From an uncultured Gammaproteobacteria bacterium (GTDB lineage: Bacteria; Pseudomonadota; Gammaproteobacteria; UBA4575): a DNA stretch of 38,587 bases. Below, in pieces: positions 25,557 to 33,163 of this stretch (its first letter is position 1; every line of letters starts with the position of its first letter). The stretch covers positions 1 through 38,587 of the forward strand of contig CALJEX010000024.1 of the NCBI GenBank assembly GCA_938074525.1. The letters are read 5' to 3'. A program made the position numbers and the translations under genes. The notes below the pieces were generated by a model. The model searched no databases and was not told the DNA's origin. It saw only the letters and a program-made list of their open reading frames with translations.

Positions 25557-25709
25557 TAATTGAATCTAAATTGGCCGATTTCTACCCTTTCCCAGAATAC
25601 CAACAAGGCTACTATAAAATGCATATTTAGGCCGTGGATATTCCGATAATCCTCCCAGAAACAAGCCTATTCGGTCAGCTAATGAATATTAGCTAGTTGA
25701 TTTTAACAA

Positions 25710-26009
25710 TCAAGATTCCAACCACTGTCGAAACGGCTTCCAGCCAGAATCTAGAATTTCTATACCGCTGCGGTCTTCTTTTTGGAAATGACGTCGAGTG
25801 ATTAAAAAGCTTACGCGAGGCAACTGATAAAATACTACTGCTAACAGCATGAAAGCCGCCCCTATCCAGAAAGAAGAGTTTTCTAGGGTAACTGTCTTGG
25901 TATACCAAAATACCGCTGACACCACGAGTAAAATCGTTATCAAGCTAGTCGTCAGCGTACGATTAGTCTTAATGAAGTATTGTTTAACGTCTGCTGGAGT
26001 ATTGCTCAT
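25710..26009 (-). CDS. Two-helix membrane protein of unknown function
   Basis: A 99-residue protein beginning MSNTPADVKQYFIKTNRTLT. Two membrane segments span about residues 20-37 and 45-62, followed by a basic region PRVSFLITRRHFQKED and a soluble tail. No family was recognised. The ATG at 26009 gives a natural N-terminus; a GTG at 26042 in the same frame would add 11 residues. Neither has a strong ribosome binding site. Confidence 0.6.
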   Translation of the reverse strand: MSNTPADVKQYFIKTNRTLTTSLITILLVVSAVFWYTKTVTLENSSFWIGAAFMLLAVVFYQLPRVSFLITRRHFQKEDRSGIEILDSGWKPFRQWLES

Positions 26010-26122
26010 ATTATAAATTGCTTGTGCACAAATATTAATCACTATAGTAATCTATCTAACTTGTAAGATTACACTATAGTTACCCGATCTAATGCTTAAT
26101 AGTATTGAAACTTTAACCTCAT

Positions 26123-26629
26123 ATGAACATATCTAAATCACGTAGAAATTTCTTAATCGCGTTATTCGGCTTCGGAGGATTTGTTTATCTACAAATACTA
26201 TCGGGCAAGAGTAAACAATTATATACAGCGGCAAGTGACATTCAAAAGTTAGAGTTAAGTGATGATGAATGGAAACAGAAACTGTCTGAGAATGCTTATT
26301 ACGTCCTCAGAAAAGGCAAAACAGAAGTGCGTCAATCAAGTCCATTAAACAAAGAATGGCGAGCAGGCGTTTATCTATGCCGAGGTTGCGACTTAGACTT
26401 ATTCACTTCAGAGATGAAATATGAAAGTCACACTGGTTGGCCTAGTTTCAAACAACATATTCTCGGACATTTAGAGACTTATACAGACTTGTCTGCGATC
26501 CCTCCACAAAGAGCTTATAAATGTGCACGCTGTGGTGGTCACCACGGGCATTTATTTATGGATGGGCCGTTACCAAGTGGAGAACGTTGGTGCAGTAATG
26601 GAAGCGCTTTACGCTTTGTGGCTAGCTGA
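26123..26629 (+). CDS. msrB: Tat-exported peptide-methionine (R)-S-oxide reductase
   Basis: A 168-residue MsrB. The C-terminal 130 residues are the SelR domain: zinc cysteines C86/C89 (CRGC) and C134/C137 (CARC), the SHTGWPSF motif, and catalytic C157 in RWCSNGSALRF. The usual motif is RYCxNSxSLxF, so the N-G substitution is minor. Residues 1-27 start MNISKSRRNFLIALFGF, a good twin-arginine signal (S-R-R-N-F-L), which implies a folded, zinc-bound protein exported to the periplasm to repair oxidised methionine. The gene stands alone. Confidence 0.92.
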   Translation: MNISKSRRNFLIALFGFGGFVYLQILSGKSKQLYTAASDIQKLELSDDEWKQKLSENAYYVLRKGKTEVRQSSPLNKEWRAGVYLCRGCDLDLFTSEMKYESHTGWPSFKQHILGHLETYTDLSAIPPQRAYKCARCGGHHGHLFMDGPLPSGERWCSNGSALRFVAS

Positions 26630-26673
26630 GATTTTGTGAGGGATATAGAAGAAATGTTAGATGATGGTTTATA

Positions 26674-26871
26674 TTATGCGTGAGTGAGAAACACTACGAG
26701 TAACCCTAAACTAATTACTAAGTAGATACCCAAGCCAAATGTTAACTTATTACGTTTTTGATGATCAACAATTAACGCTCCTGACTTCAGTTCTTGAGAA
26801 CGTTCAAATCCACTGAACATCACTAGCAACCCTGCAAACCAAGCAACGATGACCGCACTTGTTAACAACAT
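26674..26871 (-). CDS. Small two-helix membrane protein
   Basis: A 65-residue protein with membrane segments at about 3-21 and 46-63 and a charged loop between them (GFERSQELKSG, DHQKRNKLTFG). No family was recognised. It converges on msrB with 44 bases between the stops. Confidence 0.6.
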   Translation of the reverse strand: MLLTSAVIVAWFAGLLVMFSGFERSQELKSGALIVDHQKRNKLTFGLGIYLVISLGLLVVFLTHA

Positions 26872-27305
26872 AAAAAATCCCCTGCTATCACTACGTTTAA
26901 TTACAAAATTAGATTAGCATAGCCGCTCAAGATGCAATGTGATCGGATTAACAGTTTCTATTTAGATTTTAGATAGATAGAACATTTCACAAATAATAAT
27001 TATTCATGCGAAATACTAAAAATATTTGTATCTAACTAATAGATAGTGAGTTATTTATTAACACTCAACCAAAGTATTATTTCGATCGAACAACTAAATT
27101 ACTTCATAAAGAGATAAAAAATAGTTCAATCACTAACATTTGAACAAACACAGAAAATTATTCAAGTAGCTATTCATTACTAAAGGACATGAATTAAAAT
27201 TAACTCCATTGACGGTGACGAAATGAAAAGCATGCAACGATAAGATGGTGTGACATTCTTTAGACTTCAAATTGCTTTCGATAAAGATTGCGATCCAATT
27301 ACACA
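26872..27305. other. AT-rich region without genes
   Basis: A 434-bp stretch of very low GC with many short repeats of TAGATA/TATCTA type (for example TATCTA-ACTAA-TAGATA near 27031). No open frame, RNA gene or convincing promoter was found. Confidence 0.5.
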
Positions 27306-27503
27306 ATGCAAGGTTTCACACACACTATTTCATGGAAAAAGACCAATATAAGTCTATCTGATCAACATTTAACCCCAATGCCTGGCGACGCACATATCAA
27401 AAAGCTAACTAAAGTGGCGACCCGCGACACACCTGACAAAGGTCAAGCATGCTCAGCTGCTGATTTTGAAGCCGCTGGCCTGATTGCAGAATGCGGTAAA
27501 TAA
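27306..27503 (+). CDS. Possible small hypothetical protein ahead of sat
   Basis: A 65-residue frame starting at the ATG at 27306 (open from a TTG at 27288). The last 41 residues, from an ATG at 27378, have clearly higher GC than the flanking DNA and a coding-like composition (MPGDAHIKKLTKVATRDTPD, ending AACSAADFEAAGLIAECGK-like with two cysteines). No ribosome binding site is clear and no family was recognised. It may be a small gene, a leader peptide for sat, or the remnant of a longer gene. Confidence 0.35.
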   Translation: MQGFTHTISWKKTNISLSDQHLTPMPGDAHIKKLTKVATRDTPDKGQACSAADFEAAGLIAECGK

Positions 27504-27570
27504 GCTTGTTAAGTTTGCCTGCAATTGCGTTAATGATACTATCCCCAAGTTTATTGAATAAGCTTGATCC

Positions 27571-27586
27571 ATCTATAAATATAGAT
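27571..27586. promoter_or_regulatory. Palindrome in the sat upstream region
   Basis: ATCTATA and TATAGAT flank two A bases. TTGAAT lies about 16 bases before the TAAATA inside it, so this could be the sat promoter -10 region and an operator at the same time. A CAGGAG ribosome binding site follows near 27620. Confidence 0.3.
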
Positions 27587-27631
27587 AGAAAATAATAATA
27601 ACGACATAAATTTAACCAACAGGAGTATGCG

Positions 27632-28816
27632 ATGATTAAACCGCATGGAGCTGCAAAACTCACCCCACTTTACGTGGATAATGATGAGAAACGTGCATCA
27701 TTACTAAAAGAAGCAGAAACGTTACCCAAATTACTTGTCAATTCTGCCACCGCTGCCAATGCAGTAATGCTGGGTGCTGGATACTTCACTCCACTCGCTG
27801 GCTATATGAATAAGGCGGATGCGATTTCTGTTGCCAACAACATGCATACTAGCAGCGGTCTTTTTTGGCCAACTCCTGTGTTAAATTTATGTAAAGACGT
27901 CTCCAAGATCAGCGGTCACAAAAGGATTGCATTATTAGACCCTAATGTGGACGGTAATCCAGTTATCGCTATTCAAACGATTGACGACATAGAAGAACTG
28001 AGTCAAGACGAGTTAGATTTAATCACTGAAAAAGTCTATGCCACTAAAGATGTCGATCATCCTGGGGTAGCTACTTTCACCTCTCTTGGCAACTACGTGG
28101 TGTCCGGCCCTATTGAAGTTTTGAATTACAGTTACTTTGAAACCGAGTTTCCAGGCACATTTCGAACTGCCGTACAGATTCGCGCCGAAATTGAAGAACG
28201 TGGCTGGAAAAAAACAGTTGCTTTTCAAACACGAAATCCTATGCACCGCGCACATGAAGAGTTGTGCAAAATGGCAAAAGAATCTACCAATGCCGACGGT
28301 GTCCTCATCCATATGTTGTTGGGCCAATTAAAGCCAGGCGACATTCCTGCTCCTGTGCGTGATGCAGCAATACGTAAAATGGTTGAGTTATATTTCCCAC
28401 CTAACACAGTGATGATTACTGGTTATGGCTTCGACATGCTTTACGCTGGACCAAGAGAAGCGGTGTTACATGCGGTATTCAGACAAAATTGTGGCTGCAC
28501 TCACTTCATTATTGGTCGTGATCATGCTGGCGTAGGTGATTATTACGGTGCTTTTGATGCACAAACTATCTTTGATGATCAAGTCCCTGACGATGCATTA
28601 GAAATAGAAATATTCAATGCTGACCATACTGCTTACTCTAAGAAACTAGATAAAGTCGTGATGATGCGAGATGCACCTGATCACAGCAAAGAAGACTTTG
28701 TATTACTTTCAGGCACTAAAGTACGCGAAATGTTAGCAGCAGGAGAAGATCTACCAATGGAGTTTGCAAGACCAGAAGTAGCTAAAATCTTAATGGAACA
28801 TTATCAAAATAGTTAA
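27632..28816 (+). CDS. sat: Homo-oligomeric sulfate adenylyltransferase (ATP sulfurylase)
   Basis: A 394-residue single-chain ATP sulfurylase. The nucleotide motif is Q199-TRNPMHRAHE and the second is GRDHAG (295-300), with LLGQLKPGDIP between. There is no fused APS-kinase domain. The enzyme interconverts ATP plus sulfate and APS plus pyrophosphate. In sulfur-oxidising bacteria it works in reverse to make ATP from APS, and in others it serves assimilation, where most gammaproteobacteria instead use CysDN. No apr or cys genes are in the window, so the direction is not decided. A strong terminator follows. Confidence 0.95.
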   Translation: MIKPHGAAKLTPLYVDNDEKRASLLKEAETLPKLLVNSATAANAVMLGAGYFTPLAGYMNKADAISVANNMHTSSGLFWPTPVLNLCKDVSKISGHKRIALLDPNVDGNPVIAIQTIDDIEELSQDELDLITEKVYATKDVDHPGVATFTSLGNYVVSGPIEVLNYSYFETEFPGTFRTAVQIRAEIEERGWKKTVAFQTRNPMHRAHEELCKMAKESTNADGVLIHMLLGQLKPGDIPAPVRDAAIRKMVELYFPPNTVMITGYGFDMLYAGPREAVLHAVFRQNCGCTHFIIGRDHAGVGDYYGAFDAQTIFDDQVPDDALEIEIFNADHTAYSKKLDKVVMMRDAPDHSKEDFVLLSGTKVREMLAAGEDLPMEFARPEVAKILMEHYQNS

Positions 28817-28823
28817 GCTATAA

Positions 28824-28857
28824 AAAAAGGCGCACCCGTTAACAGGTGCGCCTTTTT
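28824..28857 (+). terminator. Bidirectional terminator after sat
   Basis: AAAAAGGCGCACC (28824-28836) pairs perfectly with 28845-28857 around an eight-base loop; a run of T ends the plus strand and a run of T (the A-run 28822-28828) the minus strand. It serves sat and the convergent anti-sigma gene. Confidence 0.93.
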
Positions 28858-28875
28858 GTTAAATGCTAGATTGAA

Positions 28876-29583
28876 TTAGATAAATGTCATTAAAGAAGTA
28901 TTTAATCTAGCCTCAAATTTCTTCAAAGACTCTTCATCTTCAGACAACACTGCTAGTGTTCCTTGATTGGTTCCCATCAAAACACCTTTGAAGAAGTGAT
29001 CACTAATATGCACATTTCCTTCATGATCTAAAGGTTCTGGAAAAACGATTAATGTCACTGGCGCATTTTCACCAGCAAAGACAATATGCACACCCACTTT
29101 GCCTTGAATTATGCAATTGCCAGCATGAGTCGCATAACCAATATTATCGTCCGCCTTCACACCGTGAGGCTTTAACAATTGATTTAGACTTTCTAAAGTA
29201 ACGTGACCCTTATCTTCTAACACCCAAAGCTCATCATGCGCATGCTCTAAAATCACACCAGCAATCGCCGGAGGTGCATTAAATGTAGTAACAATTGATA
29301 CAGCGAATACCAACATGACACTGGCCGCAATTGCACTCCAACGATATTTTTGAGCATTTTGTTTTTTCTTATTGAGATTATGCTCAACTAGAATTCGCGA
29401 GGCCAAGCCTTCTGGAACATCCATATCAACTGCCTTTTTTAATACCGAATTAAACTTAAGCTGCTTCTCGTAAAAAGATTTACAAGTCGAGCAACTAGCA
29501 ACATGCTGAACAAAAGCACTACTTTTATCAGTAATATCGGTAGTAATTATGCGTCTTGCCGCTAAACAATTCATATCATCCAT
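28876..29583 (-). CDS. DUF3379 anti-sigma-type membrane protein
   Basis: A 235-residue protein. The N-terminus has a zinc-finger-like anti-sigma motif (H27-xxx-C31-STC34) in HVASCSTCKSFYE, then a membrane segment (about 84-103), then a DUF3379 periplasmic part ending HISDHFFKGVLMGTNQGTLAVL. Such proteins are predicted to hold an ECF sigma factor at the membrane. Its ATG at 29583 lies directly after the sigma gene's final stop codon (29586-29588), the standard arrangement for coupled expression. Confidence 0.85.
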   Translation of the reverse strand: MDDMNCLAARRIITTDITDKSSAFVQHVASCSTCKSFYEKQLKFNSVLKKAVDMDVPEGLASRILVEHNLNKKKQNAQKYRWSAIAASVMLVFAVSIVTTFNAPPAIAGVILEHAHDELWVLEDKGHVTLESLNQLLKPHGVKADDNIGYATHAGNCIIQGKVGVHIVFAGENAPVTLIVFPEPLDHEGNVHISDHFFKGVLMGTNQGTLAVLSEDEESLKKFEARLNTSLMTFI

Positions 29584-29585
29584 AT

Positions 29586-30104
29586 CTATATTGAGACCTG
29601 CTTGGTCTCATCCTCTTCTAATAACTTTCTTAATTTCTGTCTAGCTCTAAATACTCGTGTCATCACCGCACCTGGTTTGGTATCAATAATGGTTGCAATT
29701 TCATCACACGAATAACCACCAATCACCTGTAACACTAATGGCTCAGCATAAGATGCTGGTAATTAGCGTAATGCTGCTCGAACAGCCATATTGTCTACAT
29801 TGGCGAAATCGTCATCGACTGTCGCAAATACTTCTACCATTTCATCATCGAGTGTCGTCAATTCTGCTTGGGCGCTCTTTTTCTCGAATCGACGCGCATT
29901 TTCACGACGCAAGATGGTGAAAAGCCAGCTTTTTGCCGCTTTTGCATCTTTTAAAGAATCAATTGCTCGCCAAGCGCGTAAGAATGTCTCTTGCACTAGG
30001 TCTTCTGCTATTCCGCTATCTTTGCTCAGCCAGTATCCGTACCGATAAAGGTCTTTCGAATAGGCATGAACCATAGATTCAAATCCCTGCTCTTTGGTAT
30101 TCAT
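29586..30104 (-). pseudogene. ECF sigma factor interrupted by an in-frame TAA
   Basis: From the ATG at 30104 (a GTG at 30140 is the alternative) the product reads NTKEQGFESMVHAYSKDLYR, then region 2 with EDLVQETFLRAWRAID and SWLFTILRRENARRFE. It stops at a TAA at 29763-29765, directly after AVRAALR. The same frame then continues as LPASYAEPLVLQVIGGYSCD and GAVMTRVFRARQKLRKLLEE, an intact region 4, to a TAG at 29586-29588. Homologues have Q or a similar residue at the stop, so a single CAA-to-TAA change explains it. Without region 4 the protein cannot recognise a -35 box. It may be a recent mutation, a sequencing error or readthrough. Confidence 0.85.
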
Positions 30105-30367
30105 GCTTACTAGACCTAGATTGCCACTATTATCTTTCACAATTCATTCAATCTCTTGGTCAATTTCACACAAAATGACATATATGCACTCCTGTTGATC
30201 AAATATTGAGCCACCCTTTACTATGTATTGAGCTTATCCTGTACGAACATGCTATTCCAGCTAGGTCCCGTTTCTTATAGGGTGTAGACTTGCATCCAAT
30301 ATAGCGGTTTTTCACTATGCCACTATGAACTCAGCAAATAACACTATTTAATTTAAGGTATTTAATT
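30105..30367. promoter_or_regulatory. Divergent region between the sigma gene and the DUF2892 gene
   Basis: About 260 bp with no gene. It presumably holds the promoters of the sigma/anti-sigma pair and of the small DUF2892 gene. No hexamer pair stands out. Confidence 0.3.
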
Positions 30368-30544
30368 ATGACATGTAATGTAGGCGATACAGAGAGAATG
30401 GTCAGAATCTTAGTTGGTTTACTCATCATTGGAATCGGATTTGCACTTTCATCTTGGTGGGGTGTTATTGGGGTTGTGTTGGCATTTACTGGAGTATCCG
30501 CATGGTGTCCTGCCTACCTACCTTTTAATATTTCTACAAAGTAA
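30368..30544 (+). CDS. DUF2892 (YgaP-type) mini membrane protein
   Basis: A 58-residue protein starting MTCNVGDTERMVRILVGLLI, the signature of the DUF2892 family also found as the membrane tail of the YgaP rhodanese. Two hydrophobic hairpin helices (about 13-28 and 30-46) and a conserved GVSAWCPAYLPFNIST end are present, with cysteines C3 and C47. The family is common in sulfur- and redox-related contexts, but the function is unknown. A promoter-like, AT-rich region lies upstream. Confidence 0.85.
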   Translation: MTCNVGDTERMVRILVGLLIIGIGFALSSWWGVIGVVLAFTGVSAWCPAYLPFNISTK

Positions 30545-30660
30545 TTTGGTAGTTAAAGCGCCGATAAGTTTCATACCATTGAAAACTTATTCATAACATA
30601 CACCGCCCTTGCTAATCTTTAGGGCAATACATTGGAAGTAATAAAGCTTGGAGATTACAC

Positions 30661-30975
30661 ATGTTTGGATTAGGAAAAAAGAAAGATTTCACTGCAACTA
30701 TCGTTAATACCGGAAAAACTTTTGAAGTAAAAGGTGGGATCAATCTATTACAAGCTGCATTAAACGCAGGGATTGAATGGCCACATGATTGCCGCGTAGG
30801 AAGCTGTGGTTCATGTCGAGCTACAATTAAAAGCGGGAAAATTAAACCGTTGAATGATTTTTCTTACGTACTTGATGGCGAGCAATTGAAAAGCGGTATG
30901 GTATTAGCTTGTCAATCTAGGTTACAAAGCGATATCGAAGTGGAAGTTGATTTTGATCAAGAAGCCATAAACTAA
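30661..30975 (+). CDS. Plant-type 2Fe-2S ferredoxin
   Basis: A 104-residue ferredoxin. The cluster cysteines are C44, C49 and C52 (DCRVGSCGSCRA) and C84 (VLACQSRL). The fold matches the 2Fe-2S domains of oxygenase reductases, but here it stands alone, so it carries electrons to an unidentified partner. A hairpin follows at 30986-31016. Confidence 0.92.
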   Translation: MFGLGKKKDFTATIVNTGKTFEVKGGINLLQAALNAGIEWPHDCRVGSCGSCRATIKSGKIKPLNDFSYVLDGEQLKSGMVLACQSRLQSDIEVEVDFDQEAIN

Positions 30976-30985
30976 CACGAATCAT

Positions 30986-31016
30986 TCAAGCACGAGCACT
31001 CATAACTCGTGCTTGA
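30986..31016 (+). terminator. Terminator between the ferredoxin and NERD genes
   Basis: TCAAGCACGAG (30986-30996) pairs perfectly with CTCGTGCTTGA (31006-31016) around nine bases. T-runs are weak on both sides, so termination may be partial. It lies between convergent genes. Confidence 0.75.
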
Positions 31017-31032
31017 TATGTCTCTTGGACAC

Positions 31033-31821
31033 TTAGCTATTTCTATTCTTATTAATAAGCTTAGCAATGTGATAGTTAAGCAACGTTTTATCATTATCAG
31101 ATAATACGTCGCTTCGCTCTTCTAACACTTTTTTCAGTTCGCGTGGATTAATCACTCGAACAACGACATGTTCGCTGGCTGATCTAACAAACCACTCAGG
31201 AAATACAACCAAGCATTCCACGTCAATAGGTTTCCCCAAACTGGCATATAACTTATTTTCAATCCATTGCTTAACGTTTTTAAGCGGTTCTATAGGATTT
31301 GCATCAGGCCTATAACCGTTAAGCAAAATCTGCTCATCATCATAATTAATAATTGCCTCATCATTCGAAGGCGTTCGCCAATCACAAACGTTAACAAGGA
31401 CCACACCTGCTTGATTAGCGATAACATAATCAATCTTCTGCTTACCCATCACAACATTTTTGTATACAGTACTTCCCGTTTGATCGCTATGAGATTTAAT
31501 CGCGTCTTGCAATAACGGCTCACCTTTTTTACCTAAACGTAAAAAACGAAAATGATCTTTATAATCTGCAAGCTGATATGCAACAAATACAACTGATGCA
31601 ATGAATAATCCAAACACTACAATCGGCATAGGTGGGACATTCATATACCAACGATATGTTTCCAGCAAAAGAAAAGCGAACAGAAACCCTGTAATTAAAA
31701 AGTACGGACGAATTCTCTGATCCAACTTTTCACGAACAATACTGTCTTGATGGTTGACTTGAGCCTCTTCAAGTACGTCATCATATTCTGCTGCATTTTC
31801 CGATTGCATATTACTCACCAT
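31033..31821 (-). CDS. NERD-domain membrane protein with degenerate active site
   Basis: A 262-residue protein with two membrane segments (about 41-57 and 66-84) followed by a NERD-like domain: LGKKGEPLLQDAIK, KQKIDYVIANQAGVVLVNVCDWR and WIENKLYASLGKP. Most NERD proteins have an E-x-K at the end of the third strand as a nuclease site, but here residues 143-147 read V-N-V-C-D, so E and K are replaced. D131 is kept. The protein may bind rather than cut nucleic acid. ATG at 31821 and 31809 are both possible; GGTGAG precedes the latter. Confidence 0.75.
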   Translation of the reverse strand: MVSNMQSENAAEYDDVLEEAQVNHQDSIVREKLDQRIRPYFLITGFLFAFLLLETYRWYMNVPPMPIVVFGLFIASVVFVAYQLADYKDHFRFLRLGKKGEPLLQDAIKSHSDQTGSTVYKNVVMGKQKIDYVIANQAGVVLVNVCDWRTPSNDEAIINYDDEQILLNGYRPDANPIEPLKNVKQWIENKLYASLGKPIDVECLVVFPEWFVRSASEHVVVRVINPRELKKVLEERSDVLSDNDKTLLNYHIAKLINKNRNS

Positions 31822-32164
31822 GTTATTAATTCAATTATTTATATAATTTTTATCACCGTTTCTTGGTTAAAAACGATGTACGACTCCATTGGTGAGCAAC
31901 ATATCAATCAACATGTTGACGTTATTATGAAAACTGATGAGCGTAATTAGCTATTGGCTAAATGGAGCGGCAGCCAATTCAAAGTAAAACACTATAAATG
32001 TGGTGTAAAAAGAAATGCTTAGGCGAGACAAAAAGCAGACGAAATTGTGATACCTCAAATAATCAAACAGTTACTTTTAGTGCTTTTGTAAAAAAACATA
32101 ATGAAGTTGTTGATCAAATCAACTACCCAAACCAGCGTAGCAATTCATCCGATTAAATAACATT
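31822..32164. other. Region with remnants of a decayed gene
   Basis: No intact gene. The plus strand has a fragment starting at the ATG at 31876 (MYDSIGEQHINQHVDVIMKT) that meets a TAG at 31948-31950, and the same frame continues with coding-like sequence through a second stop. A separate 52-residue frame, 31998-32156, overlaps it and has three cysteines. The interval may be the debris of one former gene; evidence is weak. Confidence 0.3.
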
Positions 32165-33163
32165 TTAGATTTGTATATTCTCATGCTTAATTACATGAGC
32201 TAACGCATCTTCAAGAATAGCACGCGATTGTGCAGAGGTAGCATGGAGATATGCATGTAAATCTGCATCACGATCATTTTTATTCTCACATTCAGCACTA
32301 TATATTTCAAAAGCAACCAAGCTCTTAATCAAGTCTGACAAATGTTTAGGGCACTCACATTGAATTGGGGAAGATATTCTTGCCAAGCTACCTAACTGCT
32401 TAGCACTATAACGTCGTGTAGGGATGGAATCTTCATGAAAAACTGTTGAATCATTAGAAACAACCAGATTTTTTGAGTCACCGCCAGAGCGATCTATACA
32501 CAAGCGAGCCAATTCATACACATCAATCGATGATCTAATAGCACTTACTTGTGGACTTTGTAATTGACTAATTTCTGTTTGTGAACCGAATCCATATAAG
32601 ACAATAACGTGCCAAACACCCATTTCCTTTAATAGCTTAGAGACATATTCCCTTGTAGCTTTATTAATTGTTGGCCGCTCTATAATCGCGACATTCACCA
32701 ATGAGTCTGGATTGGTTTGTTGCCAATCTTCGATAGAATCAACATGGCCAAGCAGTTCTATGCCATTAAAGTCTGACATCCCATCCATTACCCTTAAAGG
32801 GAAATCTTCTCCAAGCAATAGCACACGGCAAGCTTGGCTTTTTGTCACCTCATGACCCTCGTGAGTATTAAATTGGTTCGAACCTAACTCGCTTAACTGT
32901 ATGCTATTTTCCCACTTACTTTTAAGCTCTTGCGTAGATAACCTTGCGATGGTGCCAATTGAATTACCTGCATCAGATAGATTTTTTAATAAAAACAATT
33001 TTGCTAAATCTTCACTATTATAAACACGATCACCAGACTCAGAACGACTTGGCACAACTGCATGATAACGACGCTCCCACGCACGTAGAGTTTCTGTACC
33101 TATCCCCGTTATTTTTGATACTGCACCAATCTTATATTCGTCGTTACGTATTTGTGTTTCCAT
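32165..33163 (-). CDS. MerR-family transcriptional regulator
   Basis: A 332-residue regulator. Residues 7-75 are a MerR-type winged helix (YKIGAVSKITGIGTETLRAW, ERRYHAVVPSRSESGDRVY). The middle part (about 110-210) resembles a degenerate response/cobalamin-like fold (CRVLLLGEDFPLRVMDGM) without the B12-ligand histidine motif. The C-terminus has the conserved-looking SPIQCECPKHLSDLIKSL segment. The domain order recalls the LitR/CarH group minus B12 binding. The ATG at 33163 has GAGAG at good distance; an upstream ATG at 33199 lacks a site. TTGTACA motifs upstream fit autoregulation. Confidence 0.85.
   Translation of the reverse strand: METQIRNDEYKIGAVSKITGIGTETLRAWERRYHAVVPSRSESGDRVYNSEDLAKLFLLKNLSDAGNSIGTIARLSTQELKSKWENSIQLSELGSNQFNTHEGHEVTKSQACRVLLLGEDFPLRVMDGMSDFNGIELLGHVDSIEDWQQTNPDSLVNVAIIERPTINKATREYVSKLLKEMGVWHVIVLYGFGSQTEISQLQSPQVSAIRSSIDVYELARLCIDRSGGDSKNLVVSNDSTVFHEDSIPTRRYSAKQLGSLARISSPIQCECPKHLSDLIKSLVAFEIYSAECENKNDRDADLHAYLHATSAQSRAILEDALAHVIKHENIQI

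Noticed and set aside
25693-25908. Minus-strand frame overlapping the two-helix membrane protein
   Set aside because: It is in another frame of the 25710-26009 gene, and only the latter gives a regular membrane-protein pattern.
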